A DNA stretch of 64,000 nt from Actinoalloteichus fjordicus (lineage in GTDB: Bacteria; Actinomycetota; Actinomycetes; Mycobacteriales; Pseudonocardiaceae), in NCBI RefSeq assembly GCF_001941625.1, contig NZ_CP016076.1:5378001-5442000 (forward strand), in the 5' to 3' direction. The stretch's first letter is position 1. Each line of letters opens with the position of its first letter. The notes under the pieces were generated by a model, which worked only from the letters and a program-made list of their open reading frames with translations, did no database searches and had not been told where the DNA came from. The position numbers and the translations under genes were made by a program. Of this stretch, positions 43,629 through 53,283 are shown one piece after another.

Positions 43629-44633
43629 CTAGCGTCTCCGGGCGGGAGTTCGAGACGGACGTCCGCCCGTACTCCCGCGCCCTCGCGAGGCGCCCGGCCG
43701 CTTCGGTGCCGAGGTTCGGCGACGAGCAAGACCCCGCAGCCGGTCGAGCAGCCGAACCAGCACGGGACGCCGGTCGATCAGGCCGAGCGCGATCAAGGGC
43801 CGACTCCGCCGCTCCGGCCGCCAGGCCACCGGGACCGCCAGCCGAGGCGCCAGCACCAGCCACCAACGGGCCTCCGAACGCGCAGGTGCCCAGGACGGCC
43901 GATGCCAGGCCAGCCGCGCGTGACACGCACCGCCCCGTTCGATCAGTGCCCGGCCCGCGCTGCGGGCGGGAACCGCGTCCGCGCCGAGCCCACACCTCGC
44001 GAGCAGCCGGTCACCCGAGAGTTCGAACAGGTCCCTGGAGCGATGGATGCAGGTGGTGGCGTCGAAGGGCCGTCGACCTCCGCCGATCCGACACGGCAGC
44101 ACGTACTCGCCCTCGACGCCCGCCACCAGGTAGAAATCGGCGTGCCGGGTGCCCGACCAGCGCGGCGGTCTGCTGGTCGCGCGGGCGGTCGGGGCGAGGA
44201 CCTCGTACAGCTCCCGACGCGCCGCCGCCGGATCGGCTGATCCGCCGCAGTACTGCTGGAACCGCTCGACCGCGTGCGGCAGCAGTTCGATCTCCGCCAG
44301 TAGGCGTCTCCCGGACAACGACAGCGGCGCCGCCGAGGAGCCGCGTCGGCTGGGAAAGATCACGCAGTTGGTCGCGATCCACTGCGCGGCGCCGTCGCGG
44401 TCCTCGGCCAGCGGCAGCAGCACCTCGTCCTCGATGACCACGAAGTAGCCGGATCGGCTGCGTCGGCCCGCCACGGCGGCGGGCAGCCGATCGGTGACGG
44501 CTCCCCTGGCGCGGATCTGCTCGTGCAGCCAGGCCCTGGCCTCGTCCTGGTCGGCGAAGCCCATCGCCTCCGCGCAGCTGTGCGCGCAGCGGTCGGTCAC
44601 CACCACCGGCCAGTCGCCCCGGTTCACTCGCAT
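43629..44633 (-). CDS. unknown protein built of two related modules
   Basis: A 334-residue soluble protein from ATG 44633 (GTG 44627, with GAGG 8 nt upstream, is equally possible). Two modules share a layout. Module one (about 25-105) has DEARAWLHEQI, TDRLPAAV, GYFVVIEDEVLLPL and IATNCVIF. Module two (about 120-220) has AVERFQQYCGG, AARRELYEVL, PPRWSG, DFYLVAGVEGEYVLPC and DATTCIHR. The C-terminal third is basic and Arg/Pro-rich. I recognise no named family. It reads in the same direction as the EACC1-caspase pair, 340 nt upstream of it, and might belong to that conflict locus. Confidence 0.7.
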   Translation of the reverse strand: MRVNRGDWPVVVTDRCAHSCAEAMGFADQDEARAWLHEQIRARGAVTDRLPAAVAGRRSRSGYFVVIEDEVLLPLAEDRDGAAQWIATNCVIFPSRRGSSAAPLSLSGRRLLAEIELLPHAVERFQQYCGGSADPAAARRELYEVLAPTARATSRPPRWSGTRHADFYLVAGVEGEYVLPCRIGGGRRPFDATTCIHRSRDLFELSGDRLLARCGLGADAVPARSAGRALIERGGACHARLAWHRPSWAPARSEARWWLVLAPRLAVPVAWRPERRSRPLIALGLIDRRPVLVRLLDRLRGLARRRTSAPKRPGASRGRGSTGGRPSRTPARRR

Positions 44634-44992
44634 CACCTCACTGTTCGCCCGACCGGCGAGAGAGCCGCCCGCCTCGGCGGGGAAGAATCCGCCTCGCGAG
44701 AGTAGATCTCCGCCGCGAGAGATCACCTTGGCTGCGCGGGCGGCGGCGAGCAAGACGCCATCTCGGGGATCATGGTCGCAGCCGGGTGAGGCGTCGGCGG
44801 GCGTGATCGAACAGCCGCGAAGTCGGCCTGGTCCACACCGACCGCCTCGGCGACGTCCTCCCGGTGTCGTGCCGGGAAACGGGCCCGGCCGCAGGCGGCG
44901 ACCTCGAAGGGGCGGCGGTGGCAGGACCGTCGCCGCCCGCGAGGGGGCGGCAGGCCTGGAATACCACCGGTCCGGGACAGGTTGGGCGAAAG
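44634..44992. other. divergent spacer
   Basis: The gap between the two-module protein and the first aldo/keto reductase of the pair contains no supported gene. Frames open on both strands are extensions of the flanking ORFs. Confidence 0.5.
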
Positions 44993-45949
44993 ATGACCTC
45001 CCCGGCGGAAAGCAGAATCCAGCTCGCCAACTCCGACCTCACCGTGTTCCCCCTCAACCTGGGTGGGAACGTCTTCGGCTGGACCGCCGACGAGCAGCAG
45101 TCCTTCGAGATCCTCGATGCCTACGCGGCGGCGGGCGGCGACTTCGTCGACACCGCAGACGTCTACTCGATGTGGGCGCCGGGCAATCCCGGCGGGGTGT
45201 CCGAGGAGATCATCGGCCGGTGGATGACGGCCAGGGGCAACCGGGACGAGGTCGTGGTGGCGACGAAGGTCGGCGGCCATCCCGACGCCACCGGGCTGTC
45301 CGCCGGGGCGATCCGCAAAGCTGCCGAGGCCTCGCTGCGCAGGCTGGCGACCGACCACGTCGATCTGCTCTACACCCACTTCGACGATCCGTCCGTGCCG
45401 GTCGAAGAGTTCCTCGGTGAGCTGGACGCCCTCGTCCGGGAGGGCAAGGTGCGCCACATCGCGGCGTCCAACATCAGCGCGGAGCGGTTGGAGGAGGCGC
45501 TGCTCGCCTCGGACCGCGACGGGCTCGCCCGCTACGTGGCGATTCAGCCGCACTACAACCTCGTCTCCCGGGACACCTACGAGGGCTCGCTGGCCGACAG
45601 CGCCGCCCGACACGGCCTCGCCGCGCTGCCCTACTACGCCCTGGCCGCAGGCTTCCTGACCGGCAAGTACCGGCCCGGGGTCGAGGTGGACAGCCCGCGC
45701 AGCGGCGGGGCGGGCGAGCACCTGGTCTCGGCGCGGGGGCAGCAGGTACTGGCCGCCCTGGACACGGTGGCCGAGAAGCGGGCGGTCTCGGTGACGGCCG
45801 TGGCGCTGGCCTGGCTGCGGGCGCAGCGCACGGTGGCCGCCCCGGTGGTCAGCGCCCGCACCGTCGCGCAGCTTGCGACACTGCTCGACTCGGTGTCGCT
45901 GGTCCTGGACTCCGACGAGGTCTCGCTGCTCACGGCGGCGAGCGACTGA
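44993..45949 (+). CDS. aldo/keto reductase (intact)
   Basis: A 318-residue aldo/keto reductase with an intact tetrad: Asp and Tyr in VDTADVYSMWAPG, Lys in VVATKVGGHP, His in LLYTHFDDP. The C-terminal NADP-binding part (APVVSARTVAQL) is present. ATG 44993 is chosen because homology starts there; the ribosome site is weak. It is followed by a degenerate paralogue in the same direction. Substrate unknown. Confidence 0.93.
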   Translation: MTSPAESRIQLANSDLTVFPLNLGGNVFGWTADEQQSFEILDAYAAAGGDFVDTADVYSMWAPGNPGGVSEEIIGRWMTARGNRDEVVVATKVGGHPDATGLSAGAIRKAAEASLRRLATDHVDLLYTHFDDPSVPVEEFLGELDALVREGKVRHIAASNISAERLEEALLASDRDGLARYVAIQPHYNLVSRDTYEGSLADSAARHGLAALPYYALAAGFLTGKYRPGVEVDSPRSGGAGEHLVSARGQQVLAALDTVAEKRAVSVTAVALAWLRAQRTVAAPVVSARTVAQLATLLDSVSLVLDSDEVSLLTAASD

Positions 45950-46135
45950 CCGAGGCCGCGCCGGGCCGACGGCCCTGCCGCCGAGACCGGGTGCGGTCCG
46001 CGCGCCCGCTTCGACGGTGCACCCCGCAGCGCGCCGGGAGTCTCGCGGCCGCTCGGCGGACACCGGGGCCGGGCGGGCCTGGCACGACGAGTCCTGTGCC
46101 GGAACCGCCGGATGCAGGCGGACGTCAGGAGAGTC

Positions 46136-47155
46136 ATGCTCAAGGACTCGACGGGCTCCCGGCCCGGCGGCAACGGCCTCCACTGTGCGACGACACTGCG
46201 GGAGGTCCCCCTCGCCCTCGGCGGAGCCGCCCTCGAGCGTCTGGACGAAGCGGAGTCCTTCGCGCTGCTCGACGCCTTCGTCGGCTCCGGCGGCACCATG
46301 GTGGACACCCGCGTCCGGCACGGCAGCGCAGGCGGCATCGTGGGCGGCGAATCCGAGACGGTCATCGGACGATGGCGGCAGGCCCGCAGGCGTCGGGGCG
46401 AGATCGTCCTCACGACGAAGGTCGGCGGCCTCCCCGGCGGCGACGGCCTCCGCGACGGCGACGGGCTCTCCGCCGCCGCCGTCCGCACCTCGGTCGAGGC
46501 CTCGCTGCGCAGGCTGCGGGCCGATCACCTGGACCTGCTCTATACCGAGGACGTCACCGCTGACCCGGAGGAGGCCGAGAAGGCCGAGGACCGGCGTGTT
46601 TCCGTCGAGGAACTCCTCGGCGCGCTGGACCGGCTCGTCCGTGCAGGCAAGGTACGCCAGATCGGTGCCGCCTTCATCGAGGCCGAGCGGCTCGCGGAGT
46701 CGATGGCGGCCGCCGAACGGGACGGCCTGGCCGCCTATGTCGCGGTGCAGCCGCCCGGGTACAGCCTCGTCCGACGCAGGGATTATGAAGATGCTCTCGC
46801 CGAGAAGGTCGCCCGACACGGGCTGGCGGTGCTGCCCTACGAACCTCTCCTGTCGCTCGGTTTCCGGATCAGTGATCCGCGATTCGACGGCGTGAGCGCG
46901 AACGCCCTGGTCGCTCGGGCCTATCGGCGGGCGAGCCTGCGAGGAGAAGCGGCGGTCAAGGAGCTGGCCGCCGTCGCACGGGACCGCGGCGTCGCCCTCG
47001 GGGCAGTGGCGCTGGCCTGGGTTCGGGCGCAGCCCGGCGTCGTCGCCCCGGTGGCGAGCGCCCGCACCCGAGATCAGCTCGATCTGCTCCTGTCGTCCGT
47101 CGACGTGACGCTGACCCCCGAGGAGCTCGACCGACTCACGGAGTTCCCCCGCTGA
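46136..47155 (+). CDS. aldo/keto reductase paralogue lacking catalytic residues
   Basis: A 339-residue member of the same family as its upstream neighbour, aligned along its length. The Asp-Tyr motif is changed to VDTRVRHGSAGG (no Tyr), and the His position reads LLYTEDVTADP (Glu for His). The Lys in LTTKVGGLPGG remains. ATG 46136 has AGGAG 4 nt upstream. It also has an insertion, EEAEKAEDRRVSVEEL, before helix 4. It may bind NADPH or partner the intact enzyme without catalysing reduction. Confidence 0.88.
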   Translation: MLKDSTGSRPGGNGLHCATTLREVPLALGGAALERLDEAESFALLDAFVGSGGTMVDTRVRHGSAGGIVGGESETVIGRWRQARRRRGEIVLTTKVGGLPGGDGLRDGDGLSAAAVRTSVEASLRRLRADHLDLLYTEDVTADPEEAEKAEDRRVSVEELLGALDRLVRAGKVRQIGAAFIEAERLAESMAAAERDGLAAYVAVQPPGYSLVRRRDYEDALAEKVARHGLAVLPYEPLLSLGFRISDPRFDGVSANALVARAYRRASLRGEAAVKELAAVARDRGVALGAVALAWVRAQPGVVAPVASARTRDQLDLLLSSVDVTLTPEELDRLTEFPR

Positions 47156-47759
47156 GCAGGTCCGGCGGGCGGCCGGGCAGGCCTCGGCTACCGCGCGGCG
47201 GCGGGGTGTGCCCTCCCGAGGTTCGCGATGCGATCACCCGAGCGAATGATCGGAGCTATCGCGCTCGTCGCGCGAGAAGGTTGTCATTCCTTCGTGTTCG
47301 TCTCGGCGTGCCGCATCCCTCCACTGTGTACTGGACGCCGCTGATGCCCCGGTGACAGAACGGGGATGCAGTCGGCGGATCGGCGGCCGAGGAGTAGATC
47401 ATCCTGGCTGCACTGACGGGAGGCCGAGCAGCAGCGCAGGTCTGCCGTGGAGGGTCCACAGCCCTCCGACCGGCGGCGACAGTGCGCAGGCGGGGAACGG
47501 GCCCAGCCCTTTACTAGACGTGGAAGAGGGTATGCAAGTCCACAAGGGACCGATTTCCTCGCGGTGTGAGGCGCCGAGAATGCACCGGTCCCCGCCATGG
47601 GTCCAGTTCGACCGGACAAAGCCAACCACTTCACCTGGTTACTGGTGTTCACCCTTGCGGCGTAATGCAGAATGGGCAGCCGGGTGAGGTGGCCACGGGC
47701 GAGTGACCACGCTCCCCCGGGTCCGTAGCCGTCCAACGAAGCGCAGCCGGAGTTGATCA
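47156..47759. other. 600-nt upstream region of the conservon
   Basis: Shadow frames only. Such a long leader before cvnA suggests a distant promoter or regulatory RNA, but I see no strong promoter boxes or hairpins. The start region has GGAG 7 nt before the cvnA ATG. Confidence 0.45.
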
Positions 47760-50453
47760 ATGACGCGAATTCCGACCTGGCTGGGCAGAGGCCGAACGAT
47801 CCGGTCTCGAGTTCTGACGATCGCCCTCATTCCCAGCATCGCACTGCTCGTCCTGGGATTCAGCGCCGCAGGTTACCTGCTGGTCCAAGGCAACTCCGAG
47901 CGTCAGTGGTCGAACCTCGTCGAAGAGTCGATCGAACCGGAGCTGCGCTTCATCACCACGTTGGAAGAGGAGCGAAGACTCAGCCTGCTGCGACTGGCGG
48001 GCGACGACGACTTCAGCAGTCTCGAACGGCAGCGCAGGCAGGTCGACGACGTCCTCACCGAGCGACCCGAACTGGAAGCACGTCTCATTCGGGCGAACCC
48101 GGAGGCGATCGGCGCCGCCAGCGAGCGGTACAACGAGTCGCTGGAGCAGTTGCCCGCCATCCGCCAGGGCGTCGACGACGGATCGCTTCCCCAGCGCGAG
48201 GCCTACGCCTTCTACAACCAGCTGATCGGCATCAGCGGACTCGTGCTGGACGGCATCGCGCAGACGGCGCGCGCCCCCGAGGCGGCCAGCGCGAAGGCGA
48301 CCGCCGCCGACCTCTTCGACCTCCTCGAGGGAATGTCGCGATCGAACGCCCTCGGCGTCGGCGGTGTCGCCTCCGGCGGGATGTCCGTCCTGGACAGCCA
48401 GGAGTACCGCAGGCAGGTCGACGCGTACCACGTCGGCATCGACCAGGTGCTGCCCACGTTGACCCCGGAGGGCCGGGCCGCGCACTCCGAACTGCTCGCG
48501 AGCGAGCCGTGGAACAGGCTGACCTCCGTGGAGAACGCGATCATCGACCGTGGCGCGTTCGCGACGGACCCGCAGGATGCAGGCCTGCCGCTGAACATCG
48601 ACGCCTGGCAGGAGTCCGCCCGCACGGTGTCCGAGTCGCTGCTGGACATCTGGATCGGACAGCATCGACACGCACAAGAACTCGCCAGCGCCAGCAGTGA
48701 GCGCACCTTCGTGAACTCGCTGATCGCGGGCGTGGTCGTGCTCGCCGCCGCCATCGCCGCCATGCTGGTGGCCGCGCGGATGTCCAACCGGCTGATCAGT
48801 CGACTGCACCGGCTGCGGGACGAGACGCTGAAGTCCGCCGAGGTCCGGCTCCCCGCGGTGATGGAACGGGTGCGCAAGGGCGAGGAGATCTCGCCGGAGA
48901 CCGATCTCCCGCCGACCGACCCGAGTTCGGACGAGATCGGCGAGGTCGCCGAGGCCTTCGACTCCGCGCAGCGGGCCGCCGTCGCGGCCGCCGTCCAGGA
49001 GGCCAAGACCCGTACCGGGATGAACGCGGTGTTCCTCAACATCGCCCACCGCAGCCAGGTCGTGGTACGTCGTCAGCTCGAGGTGCTCGACGAGGCCGAG
49101 AGCAGGCAGGAAGACCCCCGACACCTGGAGCTGCTGTTCAAGCTCGACCACCTGGCGACGCGCGCCCGCCGCAACGCCGAGAACCTGGTGATCCTCGGCG
49201 GCGAGCGACCGGGACGCCGCTGGCGGAATCCGGTGCCGCTGGACGAGATCGTCCGCAGTGCCGTCTCGGAGACCGAGGGCTACGCGCGGGTGCACGCGCT
49301 GCGGCTGCCCGACGTGCCGATGGAGGGCAGCGTGGTGGCCGACCTCATCCACCTGCTCGCCGAGCTGGTGGACAACGCCACGTCCTTCTCCCCGCCGGAC
49401 TCGCGGGTGGAGGTGCGGGGCAACCTCGTCGGCAAGGGCGTCGTGGTCGAGGTCGAGGACCAGGGCCTCGGCATTCCAGAGGAGGAACGCGAGCGGCTCA
49501 ACGCCACGCTGCACGATCCGCCGAACTTCGAGGTCATGACGTTGTCCGAACGGATGCGTCTGGGTCTGTTCGTGGTGGCCCAGCTGGCGCATCGACACGG
49601 CGTGACCGTGACCCTCGCGGAGTCCGCGTACGGCGGAGTCCACGCGATCGTGCTGCTGCCTGCCACGCTGATGGCGAAGCGGACGGACGAGAAGGCGGAT
49701 CAGCGCGGCGAGTTGCCCCGGCGCCGCGTGCTGCCGGGCGGACTGCCCCGGCAGGGACTCGACCAGCGTCCCCGTTACGAACCAGGCGACGCCGACACCA
49801 TCGTCTCCCCGGCAGCCGTCGTTCCTGCTGCGGATGCCCCCGGCGAGGCGGGGACAGGCGACGCCACGACGACTCGTGAGGCCGCCGGCGACGGCGAGGG
49901 AGGCCGAGCGCGTTCGGCGTCGACTCCGGCGACCGACGGAACGGCGGCCGCCCCCTCCGCTGCGGACGAGGGCGCGGCGGTGAGCGGACGGCCCGCCGAG
50001 TCCGCCACGCGGAACGGCTCGGCGAGTACAAAGGAGTCCGGGTCCCCACAGGCCTCGACCGACCGGCCTGTCCCAGCAACGTCCTCGGCCGAGCAGGGCG
50101 AGGTCTCGACAGCGGCCGTGCACTGGCCCGAGGAGGACATGTCGTCCGAGAAGCCGACTCCGCCGAGCCACTCTCCCACGCCGCGCCGGGAGGAGCCGGG
50201 TGCCGCGCTGCCGGTGCGCAAACCGTCCACGGGGACACCCCCGTCGGCGACGGACACCCGAGCCCCCCTGCCCCGACGGCGCAGGCAGCGCAACCTCGCC
50301 CCGCAGCTGACCGGCGAGATCCGATCCCCAGGCCCGGCAGGCCCGACCGACGTGCGCCCCGCTCGGTCCCCTGAGGAGGCGCGCGCCGCGATGTCGGCGT
50401 TCGTCCGAGGCAGCAAAGAGGGCCGAGACAACCCGACCAACCCCGATCTGTGA
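47760..50453 (+). CDS. cvnA: conservon sensor histidine kinase-like ATPase CvnA
   Basis: An 897-residue membrane protein. TM1 is at about 18-40 (VLTIALIPSIALLVLGFSA), an extracellular nitrate/nitrite-sensor-like helical domain covers about 45-310, TM2 is near 320-342 (LIAGVVVLAAAIAAMLVAAR), then a HAMP-like helix and dimer helix with NIAHRSQVVVRRQLEVLDE. The ATPase N-box is ELVDNATSFSPPDSRVEV near residue 535, with DQGLGIP and GLFVVAQLA after it. The last 300 residues are a Pro/Ala/Ser/Glu-rich tail. It heads the cvnABCD operon, in which the four proteins are thought to form a membrane-associated complex resembling eukaryotic G-protein signalling. Confidence 0.95.
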   Translation: MTRIPTWLGRGRTIRSRVLTIALIPSIALLVLGFSAAGYLLVQGNSERQWSNLVEESIEPELRFITTLEEERRLSLLRLAGDDDFSSLERQRRQVDDVLTERPELEARLIRANPEAIGAASERYNESLEQLPAIRQGVDDGSLPQREAYAFYNQLIGISGLVLDGIAQTARAPEAASAKATAADLFDLLEGMSRSNALGVGGVASGGMSVLDSQEYRRQVDAYHVGIDQVLPTLTPEGRAAHSELLASEPWNRLTSVENAIIDRGAFATDPQDAGLPLNIDAWQESARTVSESLLDIWIGQHRHAQELASASSERTFVNSLIAGVVVLAAAIAAMLVAARMSNRLISRLHRLRDETLKSAEVRLPAVMERVRKGEEISPETDLPPTDPSSDEIGEVAEAFDSAQRAAVAAAVQEAKTRTGMNAVFLNIAHRSQVVVRRQLEVLDEAESRQEDPRHLELLFKLDHLATRARRNAENLVILGGERPGRRWRNPVPLDEIVRSAVSETEGYARVHALRLPDVPMEGSVVADLIHLLAELVDNATSFSPPDSRVEVRGNLVGKGVVVEVEDQGLGIPEEERERLNATLHDPPNFEVMTLSERMRLGLFVVAQLAHRHGVTVTLAESAYGGVHAIVLLPATLMAKRTDEKADQRGELPRRRVLPGGLPRQGLDQRPRYEPGDADTIVSPAAVVPAADAPGEAGTGDATTTREAAGDGEGGRARSASTPATDGTAAAPSAADEGAAVSGRPAESATRNGSASTKESGSPQASTDRPVPATSSAEQGEVSTAAVHWPEEDMSSEKPTPPSHSPTPRREEPGAALPVRKPSTGTPPSATDTRAPLPRRRRQRNLAPQLTGEIRSPGPAGPTDVRPARSPEEARAAMSAFVRGSKEGRDNPTNPDL

Positions 50454-50914
50454 ACGGGCCGATGAAGAAAGCGGACGAGGACACGATGGTCAAACCCGAG
50501 ACGAACGATCTGGACTGGCTGCTGGACGACCTGGTCAAGCGGTTGGTGGGTGCCGAGCAGGCGGTGGTGCTGTCCGCGGACGGACTGCTCATCGGCCGCT
50601 CGCAGAACCTGTCGCGCGAGGACGGCGAGCATCTCTCGGCGATGGCCTCGGCCTTCCAGAGCCTGGCGCGCGGAGTGGGCAGCCACTTCGACAAGGGCCA
50701 GGTTCGGCAGACCGTGATCGAACTCGACCGGGCCTACCTGGTCGTGACCGCTGCGGGCGACGGCGCCTGCCTCGCCCTGCTCGCCGCCGACACGGCGGAC
50801 ATGGGCATGGTGGCCTACGAGATGAACGTGATGGTGCAGCAGGTCGGCACGAATCTCACGGCAAGTCCACGCCGGGACGCCCTGGAGGATCTACAGCCTG
50901 ACCCGACGCCGTGA
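50450..50914 (+). CDS. cvnB: Roadblock/LC7 domain protein CvnB
   Basis: A 154-residue Roadblock/LC7 protein: DLDWLLDDLVKRLVGAEQAV, LSADGLLIG, LARGVGSHFDKGQVRQTVI. GTG 50450 overlaps the cvnA stop (GTGA); ATG 50462 or 50486 (GAGG 5 nt upstream) would remove up to 12 N-terminal residues outside the domain. CvnB is thought to interact with the CvnD GTPase, like Roadblock proteins that act on MglA. Confidence 0.95.
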   Translation: MNGPMKKADEDTMVKPETNDLDWLLDDLVKRLVGAEQAVVLSADGLLIGRSQNLSREDGEHLSAMASAFQSLARGVGSHFDKGQVRQTVIELDRAYLVVTAAGDGACLALLAADTADMGMVAYEMNVMVQQVGTNLTASPRRDALEDLQPDPTP

Positions 50915-51288
50915 TCATGGACGGGAGCGAGTCCTGGTTCGACGAGGAGGCCGGTCCGTTGGTCCGGCCTTTCGCGATGACCCGAGGCCGTGCGCCGAGC
51001 GGTCGCCACGAGCTGAATATGATCACGCTGGTGGTCGCGATCAAGCCGGACTCCGACGCCGTCACACTCGATCGGGAGTCCGCCGAGATCGTGCGGATGT
51101 GCCAACGACGCCCGCTGTCGATCGCCGAGATCTCCGCCCGACTCGACGTGCTCCTCGCGGTGGCGAAGGTCCTGATCGGCGATCTGATCGACCACGACTA
51201 CCTGATCTTCCAGGACCCGCCACCTCCGGTGGAAACCCCCGACATGGACCTACTCCAGGCGGTACTGAATGGCCTCCGTGACCTCTGA
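50911..51288 (+). CDS. cvnC: DUF742 protein CvnC
   Basis: A 125-residue DUF742 protein with a predicted winged-helix core: GPLVRPFAMTRGRA, ESAEIVRMCQRRPLSIAEIS, LDVLLAVAKVLIGDLIDHDY. GTG 50911 overlaps the cvnB stop and its end overlaps the cvnD start by 20 nt. DUF742 proteins are the third fixed member of conservons; the biochemical role is unknown. Confidence 0.95.
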   Translation: MIMDGSESWFDEEAGPLVRPFAMTRGRAPSGRHELNMITLVVAIKPDSDAVTLDRESAEIVRMCQRRPLSIAEISARLDVLLAVAKVLIGDLIDHDYLIFQDPPPPVETPDMDLLQAVLNGLRDL

Positions 51289-51871
51289 CAGACCCCCATC
51301 CTCGACCATCGGCGTGACGTCGGCGAAGCTTCTCATCGCAGGCGGCTTCGGGGTCGGCAAGACGACGATGGTCGGCGCGGTCAGCGAGATCTCGCCGCTG
51401 CGTACCGAGGAGAACCTCACCGAGATGAGCGTCGGCACCGACGACCTCTCTGGTGTGGAGAACAAGACGACCACCACCGTGGCGCTCGACTTCGGTCGAA
51501 TCACCATCAACCCGTCGCTGATCCTCTACCTGTTCGGCACCCCTGGTCAGGACCGGTTCTGGTTCATGTGGAAAGAGCTGGCCATGGGTGCGCTGGGTGC
51601 CGTGGTGCTGGCCGACACCCGCAGACTGGACACCTGCTTCCCGGCGGTGGACTTCTTCGAGCGCAACCGGATTCCCTTCGTCGTCGGCGTCAACTGCTTC
51701 GACGATGCCGACGTCTACACCGACGAGGAGGTCCGCGACGCACTGGACCTCGATCCCGGCATTCCCGTCGAGATGTGCGACGCCCGCGAGCGGGACTCCG
51801 GCAAGAAGGTGCTCACCACGTTGATGGAGCACGTGGTGGACACCGCGAGGCGGACCATCGCCGCGCACTGA
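51269..51871 (+). CDS. cvnD: conservon small GTPase-like protein CvnD
   Basis: A 200-residue P-loop GTPase of the Gtr/Rag-like bacterial group. Walker A GGFGVGKTTMVG lies at about residues 25-36, the switch motif FGTPGQDRFWFM near 90 and the base-specificity loop VVGVNCFDDAD near 135. Two Thr-rich residues before switch I (NKTTTTVALDFG) are typical. It is the last gene of the operon. The cytochrome P450 sometimes found as the fifth conservon gene is not directly adjacent here. Confidence 0.95.
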   Translation: MASVTSDRPPSSTIGVTSAKLLIAGGFGVGKTTMVGAVSEISPLRTEENLTEMSVGTDDLSGVENKTTTTVALDFGRITINPSLILYLFGTPGQDRFWFMWKELAMGALGAVVLADTRRLDTCFPAVDFFERNRIPFVVGVNCFDDADVYTDEEVRDALDLDPGIPVEMCDARERDSGKKVLTTLMEHVVDTARRTIAAH

Positions 51872-52184
51872 GGTCGGGCAGGCGGCGAGCGCCCGGTGGA
51901 TCGACGCCGGGTCCTCGACGCCGGGTCCTCGACGGCTGCGACGACCGGCGGACTCCTCGACCTCGTCGGTGCGAACGAGGTCGAGGAGCCGGACAGGCAC
52001 GACGACGGGCGATCAGGCCGAGAATCGTCGGACGACTGTCGGCCGGACGCGTTACGTCCCTGAGTCCGTCGTCGGAGCGTGGGGCGTTCAAGCGCGGTCG
52101 ATCGAGACGTCACAGCGGCCCGCAACGTCGCAGTCGCCCCACGCGGTCGAGCACGGCATCGAACGGCGGTGGTCGAAGAGCAGG
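51872..52184. other. spacer behind the conservon
   Basis: No gene. A 14-bp unit (CGACGCCGGGTCCT) is repeated twice near 51902-51931. No clear terminator was seen. Confidence 0.45.
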
Positions 52185-52415
52185 TCACCAGATCTGTCGG
52201 CAGGAGGCCGAGTCCACGATTCCGTCACCGTCGAGATCGCGGCAGATCATCGCGCCCCGCTCGAGACTGCGGGTCGGGCCGCCGGTCATCGCGACGAGGC
52301 CGATGATCAACGTCCAGATCGTGAGCAGGACGACCAGGAATCGGTGCACGCACCACCATCGCCGGCACGGGTCCCGATGGGGACAATACGGATGTCCGTT
52401 GACGTCGTGGGCCAT
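52185..52415 (-). CDS. possible small membrane protein with calcium-binding-like loop
   Basis: A 76-residue ORF reading like a real protein. The start is Cys/His-rich (HPYCPHRDPCRRWWCVHR), then comes one membrane span (FLVVLLTIWTLIIGLVAM), then CRDLDGDGIVD, which fits a DxDxDG calcium loop, and a terminal Cys. The ATG at 52415 has only a weak ribosome site. No homologue is known to me. It stands alone in a 1.4-kb non-coding region. Confidence 0.45.
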   Translation of the reverse strand: MAHDVNGHPYCPHRDPCRRWWCVHRFLVVLLTIWTLIIGLVAMTGGPTRSLERGAMICRDLDGDGIVDSASCRQIW

Positions 52416-53283
52416 GAGATCGCTGCTTCGCGGAATCGACAGATCGTGGTGCCCCGCCTATTGACGAGGATCTCCCTCGGCGGCGCCTGCATACTACCGC
52501 CGGTTCACCAGCGAATGGCGCCAACACTAGCAGGATGACGCCGAATAGCGCGGTCTCGCAGTCATCGCAGGACAGATCACCTCGATCGGGGGAATCCCGT
52601 GCCTGCCCCGGATTCCGGGTCCGGACCGGCGACTCACGAGCAGGCCAGCCGGGATCGTCCGCCTCGGCCGCTGCGGTGGTGGGCGCCGGACCGTAGCGGT
52701 CGCAGGCCGGTGATCATGCAGGCAGATACCGGTGCCCGACCCGGATCAGACGGTGCCGACCTGGCGCCCGGCACGCGAGGCCGGGGTCTGTCGACGGCCT
52801 CGGCGACCGCGCCTCTCACGCATGGCGGCTCGCCGCAGGCCGACCGACCACGCCGGGATCGAGGAAACGCGCGGGAAATCGTCGATAGCAACGAATTCGT
52901 CGCGTTCGGCACGATTCCGACGTTTGTCACTCCATCGAGTTGTCCGTGATCCGCCCGCCGATGAGCCTGATTCCGATGTGCACTCTCGAACGTCGAGCAG
53001 CCGAACCGACCATCGCCTGCCGAGAAACCGGCAGCCGCACCGGCCCACCGAGATCATCGGCTGCGGACCGCGATCGGCCGCCCGACCGAGCGGTGTTCCG
53101 CGCGCTGCCCGCCGGTGAGCCGACGCTGCCCCGTGGCGCGAGGATGCACGCGGGTCGGAGCCCGTGACCCCGCGCGCGACGAGCCTTCTCCGGCGTGCCG
53201 TTGCGCGCCGTACCGCGAGTCTGCGGCGATCGACGTCCGCCGCAGTACGCAGGCGGGCAGCGTCGATCAGGCCGGACACCGGC
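52416..53283. other. 870-nt region without supported gene
   Basis: Open frames on both strands (for instance 52746-53279 minus) are Arg-rich and lack family resemblance and ribosome sites. The AT content is a little higher near 52850-52950. It may be decayed sequence. Confidence 0.45.

Noticed and set aside
47284-47760. 158-codon minus-strand ORF before the conservon
   Set aside because: No ribosome site or recognisable domain, and its composition is like that of shadow frames.
52746-53279. 177-codon minus-strand ORF
   Set aside because: Arg/Ser/Gly-rich with no plausible start signal or fold.
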